Shown here in pieces: positions 11,797-23,199 of a DNA stretch of 64,000 bases (position 1 is its first letter; each line of letters begins with the position of its first letter). A model generated the notes under the pieces. The model was not told the DNA's origin, searched no databases, and worked only from the letters and a program-made list of their open reading frames with translations. Both the position numbers and the translations under genes were made by a program. Origin of the DNA: Poa pratensis (taxonomy: Eukaryota; Streptophyta; Magnoliopsida; Poales; Poaceae); the NCBI GenBank assembly GCA_947311845.1, contig CAMZMU010000107.1:23231326-23295325 (forward strand), given 5' to 3'.

Positions 11797-13245
11797 TGAT
11801 GTCTACGCACGCTTCTATTCTTGTAGACAGTGTTGGGCCTCCAAGTGCAGAGGTTTGTAGAACAGCAGCAAGTTTCCCTTAAGTGAATCACCCAAGGTTT
11901 ATCGAACTCAGGGAGGTAGAGGTCAAAGATATCCCTCTCAAGCAACCCTGCAATTAAGATACAAGAAGTCTCTTGTGTCCCCAACACACCCAATACACTT
12001 GTCAGGTGTATAGGTGCACTAGTTCGGCGAAGAGATATTAAAATACAAGTAATATGGATGATTATAAGTGGTAATTGCAATCTGAAATAAAAATGGCAGC
12101 AAGCAAACATGTAGCAGAACTGGTTGTAAACGGTGTTTCAATGCTTAGAAACAAGGCCTAGGGATCATACTTTCACTAGTGGACACTCTCAACAATAATA
12201 ATATAATTGAATACATAGATATTTCCTCTTCACTATGCTACTCTGAATTATTCTCTCGTTGGATAACGAACACCAATCCACTGCGTAGGGCTATAACAGC
12301 ACACCTTAAAGTCGCATTCCACATCTAGGGAACCCCACACTGTCAACTTGAGCGCCCTAAATAGTACTAGACAAACACCGCAATTTCATAGAGACATCCA
12401 ACACAAATAATAACTCATGATAAGTATTCCTGTAATCTTTAGCCTAAGAGCCACACACGGTGCGCACACTGTCAACTTCGCACCGTGGGACAAAGGTGAC
12501 TCCGGAGTTTACATTAATAAAACCACTTGAGTAGCATATAAGATAATGAAGAGTAACATCTATGGATTCAACTAGATTACAAAGCTCATGATCACATAAA
12601 GATCACACCATGGGAGAGAGAGATAAACCACATAGCTACCGGTAGAGCCCTCAGCCCCTGGAAGAACTACTCCCTCCTCATCATGGGAGGCAGCGACGGC
12701 GATGAAGATGGCGGTGGCGTCGATGGAGATGGCTCCGGGGGCAATTCCCCGTCCCGGCAAGGTGCCGAAACAGAGACTTCTGTCCCCCGAATTAGGGTTT
12801 TTGGTGGCGGCGGAGCTCTAGAACTTTTCTGGGGAAATCGTCGATCCTTTTAGGGTTTTCGGGGTAGGAGCAATATATAGTCCAAAGGGCGTCGCGAGGC
12901 GGTGCACGAGGAGGCGACACCACCCCTCGGCGCCGGTGGCCCTTGGCCGCGCCGAGCCCACGTGTGGGGCCCTCGTGGCTCCACTTCGCCTCTCCTTCGG
13001 ACTCCAGGTGTCTTCTGATAAAATAGGGGCCTCCGTAAATTTTCGTCCAATTCCGAGAATATTTCCAGACTAACTTTTCTGGAATACAAAAAAGCAGAAA
13101 ACAGGAACTGGCACTGTGGCATCTTGTTAATAGGTTAGTCCCAGAAAATGTATAAAAATGAAATGAAGTGGATGCAAAACATGTAATAATTGGTATAATA
13201 TCAGCATGGAACATTAAAAATTATAGATACGTTTGAGACGTATCA
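11797..13245 (-). repeat. 5' LTR of the retrotransposon
   Basis: 1449 bp. This is the upstream LTR for minus-strand transcription. It is preceded internally by the primer-binding-like site at 11769-11786, and AACCC follows at 13246-13250. Confidence 0.9.
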
Positions 13246-13250
13246 AACCC

Positions 13251-14431
13251 CTCCAAAATTATATTTTGGAAAGATCCATGCCTGGACTGCATTATGCGAA
13301 TCTTGTACGGAGCATTTCAATATATGGGGGTTTGTTGGTTCGGTGTTTGGTATGAATTCTTCTCCAAGATCAATTCCGCAATGTCATGCATGCTTTCTGG
13401 CTGGCCTGGGTGTAGAAAGTTTATACTCTTATTTTGCACTTGTTTGTTTGTCCATCTGAACAACAAGGAACAAAATTACATTTGAGAAAATATGCGATGG
13501 AATTACTGATGGCTATTTTGTTTACAGTTGGATTTTTTAAACATATTGGACAAGTCTTAAAGAGGAGTACGAAGGGGCAGTATGTGCTGGAGCTTAGAAG
13601 AGGATGTGAAGACTGTTGTTCAGTTGATGTCAAGGCTTGACAGATCTTAAAATGTTGTTTGCTAGTACTCTTCTCTAGATTACTTGAGTTAGCCTTTCAT
13701 CAAAAATGCCTTGTATCTTTTGGATCATGTTCTGTCATGTGTGATAATGTTGTCTTTCTTATTTCTTTCGAACTCGAAGTTGTTTCTGTGATAGTGGGTT
13801 TTGACATCGAGCACATTCGCAGGGGGTTTCCTAATTCTGCCCTATCTCGCAACCCCATTCTTTCCTACTTCCTTTCGTTACTTTTGTAAGAAATTTGTAT
13901 TTCTGCTAAGTGATCAATAGAAAGGGGGATTGGCCTGGTTAAAGAAAACGTCAAAGGAGTATATATCCCATTTGGTTACTTAGTTTTTTTTACAACACGT
14001 AAGTATGCAGTAGACCCAACAACACTAGCAGCTTGCGCGCGACATGTAAAAAAGGAATTGTTTTTGCGAATGAGGTAGAAAAGGAATCAAATGGCCCTAG
14101 TGAAAAAAGAGTTGCAATCTGGCATATATGGGCGGACCGAAAAGAGGGACGCGTCCGTGACAAGAGGAGCCTTTGGAGGTTTGCATGGCTTCATGATCAA
14201 GCCAGCTATCCAACTCTCTGCAAGAGGTACTACAGGTTCTTGTTCCATCGTACGTTATTCCCTCAGATATTCGCCGTCCCTATATACTTTGTAAGTCTTG
14301 CTTTAATTTAAAAAGCCGTGTGCATCGTTTCGATGTAGTGCCTGGGGTAGGCTCCCTATTTCGGAAAAAAATATACCCCTTGGTTAGATATCTGCAGAGT
14401 ATGTGAGACGCTCCATCGAGCCATGTCGTTA
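13251..14431. other. Intergenic, no gene seen
   Basis: Right-hand continuation of the host DNA split by the LTR element. There are short frames only. It ends at the A preceding the Helitron TC terminus. Confidence 0.4.
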
Positions 14432-16036
14432 TCTATTATATACTAAAAGCAAAATGAGTTAGTTTTTCGAGCCACCACGTTAATCCACATCATCTAAATT
14501 ATATTAACCGTTAGATCTAATATATATGACTAGGATTTTAAATCATAGCCACAAGATTTACGTAACAAATATAACGCACGTATTTAAGTTTGCGCACACA
14601 TTGGGCCCAACGCGTAACACACATTAACATGCATACGTTGAGTCCAACTGGTCACCTAACTCACGTACACATGAGTTGGATCCATCGCGATTTAGTTTTT
14701 TTCTCACCAACGTTTTAGCTAAATTGCCTCAGACCTCGCGTGCAAGCCACGGACACGTGCTGGTCCGTATGGATGTATGGATAGATTCCCTTTGTTCCGG
14801 CCGGCCGCAAATGAAAAGGAGTCCAGGTTTCGTTTAAAGAAAAGGTTCATGTGAAATACGAAAATGCATATGAAATTGTGTTGTAACCCTTTTAGAAAAA
14901 CAAAGAAAATCGTATTTTGGTGGAAAAACATATATGATCTCAATGAATTGCATGGAAGAGATCTTTTGGGCTGTAGAAACTAGGAAGTATATATTAACAA
15001 ATACACACGAACATGTACAACACTACTTCGTGCACCAAAGGAAAAATATATACTATACAAATATTTGATTGGTGGCTTATTTATTTTTATCATGTTAATT
15101 TACACGTGTTGTTCGTATGAGAGAGAGAGATTGAATTTCAACATTGATATAAGGATTTTCATTTGCATGTACCAACATTATTTTAAAAAATATGAATGCC
15201 TGATGTTTTTTCTTTGTTTTAGATTTAGCACTTTCATATGATAAGAAATTAAGTTATAAAATAAAGGCGAGCAGTGCTATCCGTACAACGGTAAATATGT
15301 CGTTGTTTCAAACTATGAGGATAAGACACCATCTTATTTTCTAAGAAGAAAGTTTAAAATTTACATGTTAAATTAAATAATTTTATAGATTTAGCACAAG
15401 AAATGTATGAAGATATACATTATCAGCCTTTCAAAAAACAAAGGAACATGTGTTGCTTTTACATCTAAGCTTTAAAATATCAATACAAAGTAAAACTATA
15501 GGGAAGAGCGACATAATTCTCTCAAGTATAATACTACCTAACAAAGTTGGCTGACATTGCCGTAATTCTGGAGCTGCACAGTCGAGAAGTGAGCGAGAGT
15601 GTAAACATATTGGGTTGAGGGTGGGTTTAGTAGGGAGAGAGTTAAATCATGAAAATCAAATAATCAACTTAAACTACTAGATATATGATGATGGTGCAAG
15701 GAACGATAATAACCTTCTGGCTGGCTAGAGTTTTGTGGCGCAATTAAAAATATTATTTTTAATTACTTGAAGTGAATTGGTGAGTGATTAAAATGCTCAA
15801 ACTAAATATGTTTGTTTTGTAAATTTAGTATGTTGACATGAACATGTGCCATCTCTCCCATAAATATTTTTGAAACTTTTAATTCCGTGCAGTTAGTTTT
15901 ACAAGAAAAAAATATATGTGACCTTTATGATTTAGATTTCTGTCTTGCAGTATCTATGAAATCACAAATTTAGTTTATAAACATATTCAATACACCAATA
16001 ACAATGCCCTCGCATTTGCGAGGGCCACCTTGCTAG
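14432..16036 (+). mobile_element. Non-autonomous Helitron, 1.6 kb
   Basis: The 5' end, TCTATTATATACTAAAAGC, follows an A (14431). The 3' end has a hairpin, GCCCTCGCA-TT-TGCGAGGGC (16006-16025), then seven bases, then CTAG (16033-16036) followed by T (16037). TC start, GC-rich 9-bp hairpin, CTRR end and A/T insertion site are the defining Helitron features. The interior is AT-rich and has no Rep/helicase, so the element would depend on an autonomous copy elsewhere. Confidence 0.7.
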
Positions 16037-16794
16037 TTGCACAAAATGTGAGACAGAGGAAGAGGCTATAGCTGCAGAGACGACCATCATGTACTACAGC
16101 TAGTGAGCCTGAAACAAATACGTCTCGTCTGAGTCCTTCTCATGGTTTTCAGGGCTCGTACGTATATATTAGGGAGAGCATACCGTCAGGCCTAGACTGA
16201 ACACTCAGGGAAGCTTCCGTAAACGTGACGCGTATATATTAGGTTCACGTCAGTAAAGTATATATGTACCCCACGACAGACTCTCTTCCACGTATGCATT
16301 TCATACGTTTTCTCTCTCTGGTTATCTCCAAAATTTAGTGGTCATACTCATGCCCTGAACCTTAAGCCCAACTACAATCAATAAGTGACGTGCACGCCAG
16401 TACATACGTTCACATAAAAAATGTTCAAATTTAAAGATTGTACAACTCCACCATATATACGGATATATAGGTTCACTTCGGAAAAACCCTAATTCAATCC
16501 ACGGTCAACAAGTAACCCTCGACTTTCCAAGTCGAAAGAAAGCAACCAAAATGGTGGAAAGAATCTCAGCTTAGAATAGTACACGCTACAGAGCGTGGGC
16601 CCGGCACGGAGAAAGAGAACACGGCACCATGCATATGATGTTCACACCAGGTAAAATCCAAACCAGTCGGCATAATTGCGCTGCATAAAACCAAGCGACC
16701 AAATTCCCTCCTCGCGCGGGAACATGACTCCCCGCGTCTCACTCTGCGTGTCCCGGCCATGGATTCTGGATGGGCAGTGCTCCAGCTCGACACA
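16037..16794. other. Intergenic, no gene seen
   Basis: Short frames only. It ends at the 12-bp target site of the LINE-like retroposon. Confidence 0.35.
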
Positions 16795-16806
16795 CAGCAG
16801 ATTGGT

Positions 16807-17832
16807 TTTTTTTTTTTTTTTTGAAAGGGAGGAGTACAATCCTGCTTACAACCAGATGAACCAAACAACAAGACCAGAAGCAAGATCATACAGCAAGAAC
16901 TCAGCACAAGGAACTACAGCTACGAGCAGCTGGACCACCGAAGCTCTTCGACGCCGACGATCACCGGAGAAGAAGAGATCAAACCTCAAACCAGCTGGAA
17001 GAAGGACGACCTCCACCATTGAAGAAGACCGCAACATCCACTCGGCGCAAGCACCGAGATCTTGACGATGAACAAGCACGGCCAAGCCGCCCCAACTGCC
17101 AGCACCAGCACCACCTGCCGCCAGGGCGACCAAGCCGTGCCAGCAGCACCACCACCGCGCCCACCAACCCAGCTCCAGCTCCGAGCACCCAGCCTCCCCG
17201 CTCCGGACCTGCAGCTCCAGAAAACTCCACCCCTCGCCTCCACGGCCGGCCGGAGGAGCCCCGAAGAAACAGAGCCCAGAGCCTCCAACAAAATCAGGTG
17301 CAGCACCCCCGCAGCTCCACCCCTCACCACCACGGCCGGCCAGGGAGGGCAGAGGTACATACCTGCAGCAACAACTCCTAAACAAGCCCCATAGCTCCAC
17401 AGAGACGCCGGAGAACTCGCCACTGCGACGGCGGAGCCAAGGCACAAAATCCACTTCGAGGTCGTCGCCGCCGCCACAACCACCTCGACTGGCCACCAGG
17501 CTCACAGATCGAACCATCACCGGCCGCCGCGCAAGCCACCAGCCGTCGATCCGAGCACCTTATTCACCGCCGCCACCACCTACGACGCCGGCAGGAAACC
17601 CTAGCTACCTAGCCTACCCTAGACTACGAGCACTCAGATCCGCCCGGCGATTCGACCCCCCACCCCCTTCCGACGGCACCAAGGCCGGCGGGAAGGAGGA
17701 GGGTGGCAGAATCGCCGGCGGAAAACGGGTCGCCCTCCCGGTCGCCTTTACTGTGGAGAAAGGGGAACGAGAGCGAAGAGAGTACGTTGGCAATACAGGG
17801 GTGATTATGTTGCAAGAGTTTGAGCCAGTGAT
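16807..17832 (-). mobile_element. LINE-like retroposon with poly(A) and 12-bp TSD
   Basis: CAGCAGATTGGT lies on both sides (16795-16806 and 17833-17844). A run of about 17 T at the left edge is the poly(A) tail of a minus-strand copy. The minus-strand body begins ATCACTGGCTCAAACTCTTG, passes through a GC-rich leader containing CTAGGGTTTCC, and ends CTCCTCCCTTTC before the tail. No endonuclease or RT is left in the roughly 1.0 kb body. It looks like an internally deleted LINE, or a retroposed transcript moved by LINE machinery. A Gly/Trp-rich minus frame of 224 codons (17520-16846) is open but has no domain I recognise. Confidence 0.65.
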
Positions 17833-17844
17833 CAGCAGATTGGT

Positions 17845-18689
17845 ATATAACTTTACTAGTATGTTTCTTCCCAAAGCGAATCGGCGATCAAATGTTTTCA
17901 GGAGTCGATGAATGATGCGGGATGTCCTGTCAGAGCATTTTTAGCAGATTCCGCAAAAAGCATATCGCAAAAGCAGTTTATTGTAAATCTTAAACTGTTT
18001 TATGGTATGGTTCGGTTTTGCGAAAACAGATCATGCAAAATGGTGCGTGCACTGAATAAAAATTTGCCACAAAGTACCCATATGTGCAGTGGCGGAGCTA
18101 GGGACCAGCATGTGCCTTGACCACCCTATGGCATGATACATAGAGATTTTTGCAGACATAAGCACTATGGTTTAAAAATGATTTTTATAGAAAAATAACA
18201 TGTCCCCCCTCCCCCACTCAGCCACCCTAGTCAAGAATTACCATGTGGCTCTCCTTAATTTTTAATCCGGCCTCCACCCTTCTGTCACTGCTTTTGTTTT
18301 GTTTTTCTCTTACTTTTTTTCTTTTTCTTGTTCTTCCCCCAATCTCCTAGTCTGTCCTTTCTCTAGGCACCTCGGTACACTTGGACATCACCACATCAAA
18401 CTCACAAACAATCTTTTTTTTTTTTTTGATTTTAACCTTTGGTTTCATAATAAGAGCATGAGTCAAACCTATATGTGTGTTGGAAGCAATCTTGATATTA
18501 GTGCTAAGCATAGGTGATTTGACCATATTTTATTTTGTAGTTCAGTAGAAACCCTAAAATCTAAGACTGCATATGCACCTATGGTTTTATTTATTTTTCC
18601 GGACTAACTTATTAATTCGGTACCTAAAGTCACTTGTTGTTTTCTTCATGTTTTTTGCTTCCCACAAAATCACTATTTACGGAGACAAA
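17845..18689. other. Intergenic; possible hAT-like MITE at about 18088-18297
   Basis: CAGTGGCGGAGCTAGG at 18088 resembles a common hAT terminus in grasses, and GTCACTG near 18290 could be a decayed partner. No 8-bp target duplication was found, so this is only a hint. The rest shows no gene. Confidence 0.25.
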
Positions 18690-19466
18690 CAATGGCTCCG
18701 GAGGCAACTGAGCGGGCCCCCACAGCCGACTCGTGGCTCAGGGGTGGGACAAGATATTGCGCCTCCACCTCGTGTCTCGGTCCGATTGCCTCTCGACGCC
18801 TATAAATTTGTTTTGACCTAAAACTACTGGGGACGAAGATTATTTTCTAGCTCAGCAGCCCCAAGGTCTTGATCCGGGAAGACCTAATTTGGAGCCCTGT
18901 TTTGTCACGCTGCTAGAACAGGGACGCACCCTAGGAGCCATCTTCATCAACTTTGTTGCTCCCCATGGTGATGTGTGAGTAATCCTCCCTCGAGGCTGAC
19001 AGTATATGATAATAGCTATGTGTTGTATCTCTCTCTATCATGATGTAAGTTACTAATCTTGACTATGATCATGGGTTTTGTTAATGGAGTTGAATTATGT
19101 GATGTTTCCCCCCTCTTATCATCTATGTATGTGATTAGATTTTGCTCCTTATACGAGATTGCTCTATGTTGGATTGAATATACTGAAACAATGAGATTAC
19201 ATCATGATTACACAACTATCATCATCTTTTCGCCGAACTAGTGCACATATACAATTAACAATTGTATTACATGTGTTGGGATACAAGAAACTCTTATGGT
19301 ATCTTGATTGCAGGGTTGTTAGATAGAAATTACTTTCAACCTACATGTACTACGGATTGATAAACTTTACATCATCCACTTGAGGAAAATTTCTCATGTC
19401 CTAGAAGTCTCTCTGCTTGGAGGCCCAACAAAAGCATACAAAAATAGAAGTGTGTAGTAGACATTA
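18690..19466 (+). mobile_element. Degenerate gypsy-type LTR relic
   Basis: From about 18790 the sequence follows the usual order of a Fatima/Sabrina-type LTR. It has an ATAAATTTGTTTTGACCTAA-like part, CATCTTCATCAACTTTGTTGC, CCTCCCTCGAGGCTGA and CGCCGAACTAGTGC, then CTTGGAGGCCCAACA and a final GTAGACATTA. The last segment is the same as the ends of the intact LTRs at 6576 and 11797, in opposite orientation. It has many substitutions and an internal deletion around 19234, with no partner LTR or interior. It is probably an old solo or truncated LTR. Confidence 0.6.
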
Positions 19467-19577
19467 GCCATCGCGCTATCGGAGCGGGAAGCGGCGAAAG
19501 AAAGCTGCTGAATCCATATATCCCCTCCGCCTTGCGAAATACCAGGCCCGCGTCGTCAAGATCCTTGTCGGGCACCC

Positions 19578-20273
19578 CTCCAGTGACGAATATGGCGATA
19601 GCGGCGATGTCGCCTCATCCAAGCCCTAAGCCGTCTTCGAGAAGTACTACCACCCCGACACTGGAGATGAAAAGGGGAAGGAAAGGGCTCCAAAGTGAGA
19701 TCCTCTCTCGTCTCTCCGTCTATATGTCGTCTATATTTTGTTGAACTTGTCCGTGTGTCTTTTGTTTGGGCTGTGGCTGGCTGTGCTGCTGTGAAGGGAA
19801 AACTGCTGTGTAGGGAAAGCTGTTTGGAAAGGCTCTAAGATATTCGGATCCTAAGAGTGCCAAGCAATAAAATCCTCATGAACTTAATCGTTTCCTTGTT
19901 TACTTATACTGTCTCTTTGTCTTGCCTTACAAGCAAAATCACCATATATATTATCTACAGTGAGGGAAAACTCTCCACATACGCCGAGACAGACGACGAC
20001 GACGACACATGAAGATAGAAAGGCGGTCGAGATGTGCATGCAGCCACAGCGTGACGTATGGATGAATACGGTACCGACGGTCTCCCGCCTTCAAGTCCAT
20101 ACAGTTGTGAAGGTACCCCGTACATATATACGCCTGTATGTCACCGAAGGAAGCTCGATCACGTATGGTCCTATAGCTAGCTGGGGAGAAGAACCGAATG
20201 AGAGTAGTGCCCGTGCGATACTGCATGCATGCATGCATACCTGTGCAGGAGGCTGTGCGACCGCTTGGACTTG
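19578..20273 (+). repeat. Duplicated host segment, copy 1
   Basis: This matches 21258-21826 closely: CGATGTCGCCTCATCCAAGC, GATATTCGGATCCTAAGAGT and GAATGAGAGTAGTGCCCGTG appear in the same order. Copy 1 keeps about 165 bp (about 20023-20190) that copy 2 lacks, bounded by a short AGAA match. It lacks about 50 bp that copy 2 has after the Cys-stop at 19740. No gene is recognised in the unit. Confidence 0.8.
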
Positions 20274-21257
20274 CGGGCATGCGTCTGACACAGCATAAGT
20301 ATGCTTTGGACTTGCTTCATCGTGCTCACATGGAGGATTGTTGTGCCGTCGCCACTCCGATGTCTACCTCGGATAAACTTTCTCGTGACAAAGGGGCCCG
20401 TCTTTCTGATGATGATTCTTTCCGCTATCAGAGTTTGGTTGGTGGTCTTCAGTATTTGACGTTAACCCGTCCCGATATCTCTTTTGCGGTTAACAAGGTT
20501 TGCCAGTTTCTAGCCCAGCCGACTGTAGTTCATTATGAAGCGGTCAAACGGATCCTTAGGTATGTCAAGGGTACCGTCTCTACAGGCTCGCTGATTCAGA
20601 AGTCTTCGTCTACTCTTCTGAACATATACACTGATGCTGATTGGGCGGGCTGTCCTGATGATCGTCGCTCTACTGGCGGGTTTGCTATATTTCTAGGCCC
20701 TAATCTTGTCTCTTGGAGCTCTCGCAAGCAACCCACGATTTCCCGCTCTAGTACGGAAGCGGAGTACAAGGCTCTTGTTAATGGTACAGTTGAAGCAACC
20801 TGGATTCAGTCTGTTCTCAAGGAGCTTGGTGTTCGTCAGTCCAAGCCTCCAGTTCTGTGGTGTGATAATTTGGGCGCCACTTATCTGTCTGCCAACCCGG
20901 TGTTTCATGCACGCACCAAACATATTGAGGTTGATTTCCATTTTGTGCGCGAGAAGGTCGCTTTGGGTGCTCTCGACGTTCATTTTATTTCCTCCGGAGA
21001 TCAACTCGCTGATATTTTTACTAAGCCTGTTACTAGTCAGTTGCTTAGTCGGTTTAGTTCCAATCTCAACCTTGTTCACGACGGTTTAGATTGAGGGGGT
21101 GTATTAGGCAGATTAGATCGTATCCGATTGAGTCGGTACATTTCCTTGTATAGCTTTGTTGTAAACGGTGTTGTACACGTTATGTTTTGCATATAATGAG
21201 AAGAGCCAGCCGTGGGGCAACTACGGCAACCAAATCAATCTATCGATTTTCTCTCCA
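20274..21257 (+). mobile_element. Ty1-copia 3' fragment
   Basis: The fragment holds the end of the reverse transcriptase, RNase H, a polypurine tract (TTGAGGGGG, 21091-21099) and the start of the 3' LTR (TGTATTAGGCAG from 21100). It begins abruptly in the middle of RT and joins copy 2 of the duplicated host segment at a shared CTCCAGTGACGAAT. With no 5' part and no target duplication, it arrived as a fragment or was left by a larger rearrangement. Confidence 0.8.
20278..21094 (+). pseudogene. Copia RT C-terminus plus RNase H (5'-truncated)
   Basis: An open frame carries typical copia polyprotein landmarks in order. These are [11 protein letters not shown] and [20 protein letters not shown] (end of RT), [15 protein letters not shown], then RNase H with [65 protein letters not shown] and [10 protein letters not shown], ending before the stop at 21092. 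The upstream gag, protease, integrase and RT catalytic YVDD part are missing. The frame has no internal stop, so the fragment is not ancient. It cannot make an active polyprotein. Confidence 0.85.
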
Positions 21258-21826
21258 GTGACGAATCTGGCGGTAGCGGCGATGTCGCCTCATCCAAGCC
21301 CTAAGCCGTCTTCGAGAAGTACTACCACCCTGACACTGGAGATGAAAAGGGGAAGGAAAAGGCTCCAAAGTGAGATCCTCTCTCGTCTCTCCGTCTATAT
21401 GTCATCTATATTTTGTTGAACTTGTCTGTGTGTCTTGCTGAATTTGTCCGATCTGTGTTGAACATGTCCTTCTGTTTTATGGGTGTTTGTTTGGGTTGTG
21501 GCTGGCTGTGGTGCTGTGGAGGGAAATCTGCTGTGTAGGGAAAGCTGTTTGGAAAGGCTCTAAGATATTCGGATCCTAAGAGTGCCAAGCAATAAAATCC
21601 TCATGAACTTAATCGTTTCCTTGTTTACTTATACTGTCTCTTTGTCTTGCCTTACAAGCAAAATCACCATATATATTATCTACAGTGAGGGAAAACTCTC
21701 CACATACGCCGAGATAGACGACGACGACACATGAAGATAGAACCGAATGAGAGTAGTGCCCGTGCGATACTGCATGCATGCATACCTGTGCAGGAGGCTG
21801 TGCGACCGCTAGCTTGGACTTGCCTA
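21258..21826 (+). repeat. Duplicated host segment, copy 2
   Basis: Partner of 19578-20273. It diverges from copy 1 at the left next to the copia LTR and at the right after CTTGGACTTGC (copy 1 continues into copia sequence, copy 2 into CTACGGCTCAG). The very high similarity suggests a recent event. Confidence 0.8.
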
Positions 21827-22164
21827 CGGCTCAGCTCAGCCAAATGGTACTGAGCGAATGCAGGGAGCTAGGCGCACTCGTGACGTTTCTCTGGGTAGAG
21901 TACCCGTGGCCCGTGGGCAGTCGTTAACAATCGGGCTCATTTTCTGCCCAGATATTGAGGAGCTACTGTATATATAGCCTATATGTAGGACGTACTGACG
22001 TAGCATAGTACCATACGACGTACGCCCTATGCGGCTATGCCAGCAACCCGTGTACATGTTTCAGGGGGAATCTACGTACTGACCAACCCGAGACGCAGAA
22101 GCCAGAACGTAACATGCACTAATCCAGTTATTTCTATGTGTAGTAAATGTATGCCCGGAGCATG
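21827..22164. other. Intergenic, no gene seen
   Basis: Short host stretch between the duplication and the hAT element. No frame or domain is supported. Confidence 0.4.
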
Positions 22165-22172
22165 GCCCTCCG

Positions 22173-23191
22173 CAGGGCCGGTCCTGAGATTTTTGGGGCC
22201 CGGGGCGACACTAGAATTTAGGGCCCCTTACTATTAATAAGTAAAGATATGTGTGTTAGCGAAATTGTGATGAAACAAGAGGTTGGAGAAACAAATTTTA
22301 AGGGACAAAACCTGGAACGCAAGAATGTGTAATTTTACTATGATGAAGGACTATTATAATTTGAACGTACCCAAAAGATTTCTCCTTACAATCCTAGATG
22401 CAAATGATGGAATCAATATCAATCTTGTCCACTAATAGGTTCTTCATCAACACTAGCATATTCCGTAGAAATTGAATTAAACGTGTGCATTATTACTCAC
22501 ATTGTTATTATCTGCGTCGATATCAACGTTGTCTTTTGTATAGATCTCATCTTTTGAATTAATTTTGTTCCCCCGCAAACACTAGTGCCAACTTGTCTGA
22601 TATTTGTCAACGTGTTCGTGCTTTTGCTTCATCTTTTCTCCCTTTCCTTTTCGCAACATTGAAGAGACTTCATAACAACACTGAATTAGTTATAGAAATA
22701 GGGCATAGACCACCTACACAAGAGAATCGTAGAAGATAAAGAATAATCAATCAATATACCTATGTTGTCCGGTTGGCCGTCCGGCGGCGCGGCTCCTTGG
22801 GCGATTGAGTATAGGCAGCATCGGCGTCTTGGGCGATCGGATTGTACGCATGGCTTAACCTACCAAGGCCGAGGTGCGTGCGGCGGCGAGAAGGATGAGT
22901 AGAGCGATGTTTCGATTAGTCCAGCGAACAACGGAAGCGAATCGGGCTACTCGATCAGATCCTTCTGTCCCCAGGCCTGCGTGTCCAAGCGGAAAACCAG
23001 AAACGAGCCGGAGCAAAAGGCCAAAAGGGCCCAATTGCCTGCATCATGAAAAGCCTTCGTAGGCTATTAGCATTATTTATTTTTGCAAGCTATATACGTA
23101 CTACGCCTAGTGTACATATACTTGGGACGGGCCCCAAAAATTTCTGGACCCGGGGCGGCCGCCCCTCTCGCCCCCCTCCAGGACCGGCCCT
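22173..23191. mobile_element. Non-autonomous hAT element, about 1.0 kb
   Basis: The left end, CAGGGCCGGTCCTGAG, pairs with the right end, GGACCGGCCCT(G). Inside them, GGGGCCCGGGGC at the left mirrors CCCGGGGCGGCC and GGGCCCC at the right. The 8-bp target GCCCTCCG is present on both sides (22165-22172 and 23192-23199), which with the CAGGG end indicates hAT. The AT-rich interior has no transposase or BED finger. Confidence 0.8.
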
Positions 23192-23199
23192 GCCCTCCG

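Larger units (their letters stand above)
6576..13245 (-). mobile_element. Non-autonomous gypsy-type LTR retrotransposon, complete
   Basis: Two long terminal repeats (6576-8015 and 11797-13245) lie in direct order and begin and end TG...CA. They read TGATACGTCTC...GTAGACATCA on the minus strand. Perfect 5-bp target duplications AACCC lie at 6571-6575 and 13246-13250. A primer-binding-like sequence (TGGCGCCGTTGCCGGGGA, 11769-11786, minus strand) is just inside the 5' LTR, and a purine tract follows complement-wise at 8016-8028 beside the 3' LTR. The interior of about 3.8 kb has no gag, protease, RT, RNase H or integrase, only one repeat-rich ORF. The LTRs differ by roughly a dozen substitutions and about ten tiny indels by eye, so insertion was fairly recent. 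The LTR type recalls the Fatima/Sabrina group; the family name is uncertain. Confidence 0.9.

Noticed and set aside
16846..17520. 224-codon Gly/Trp-rich minus frame
   Set aside because: It lies wholly within a retroposon with poly(A) and target duplications, and composition explains the open frame.
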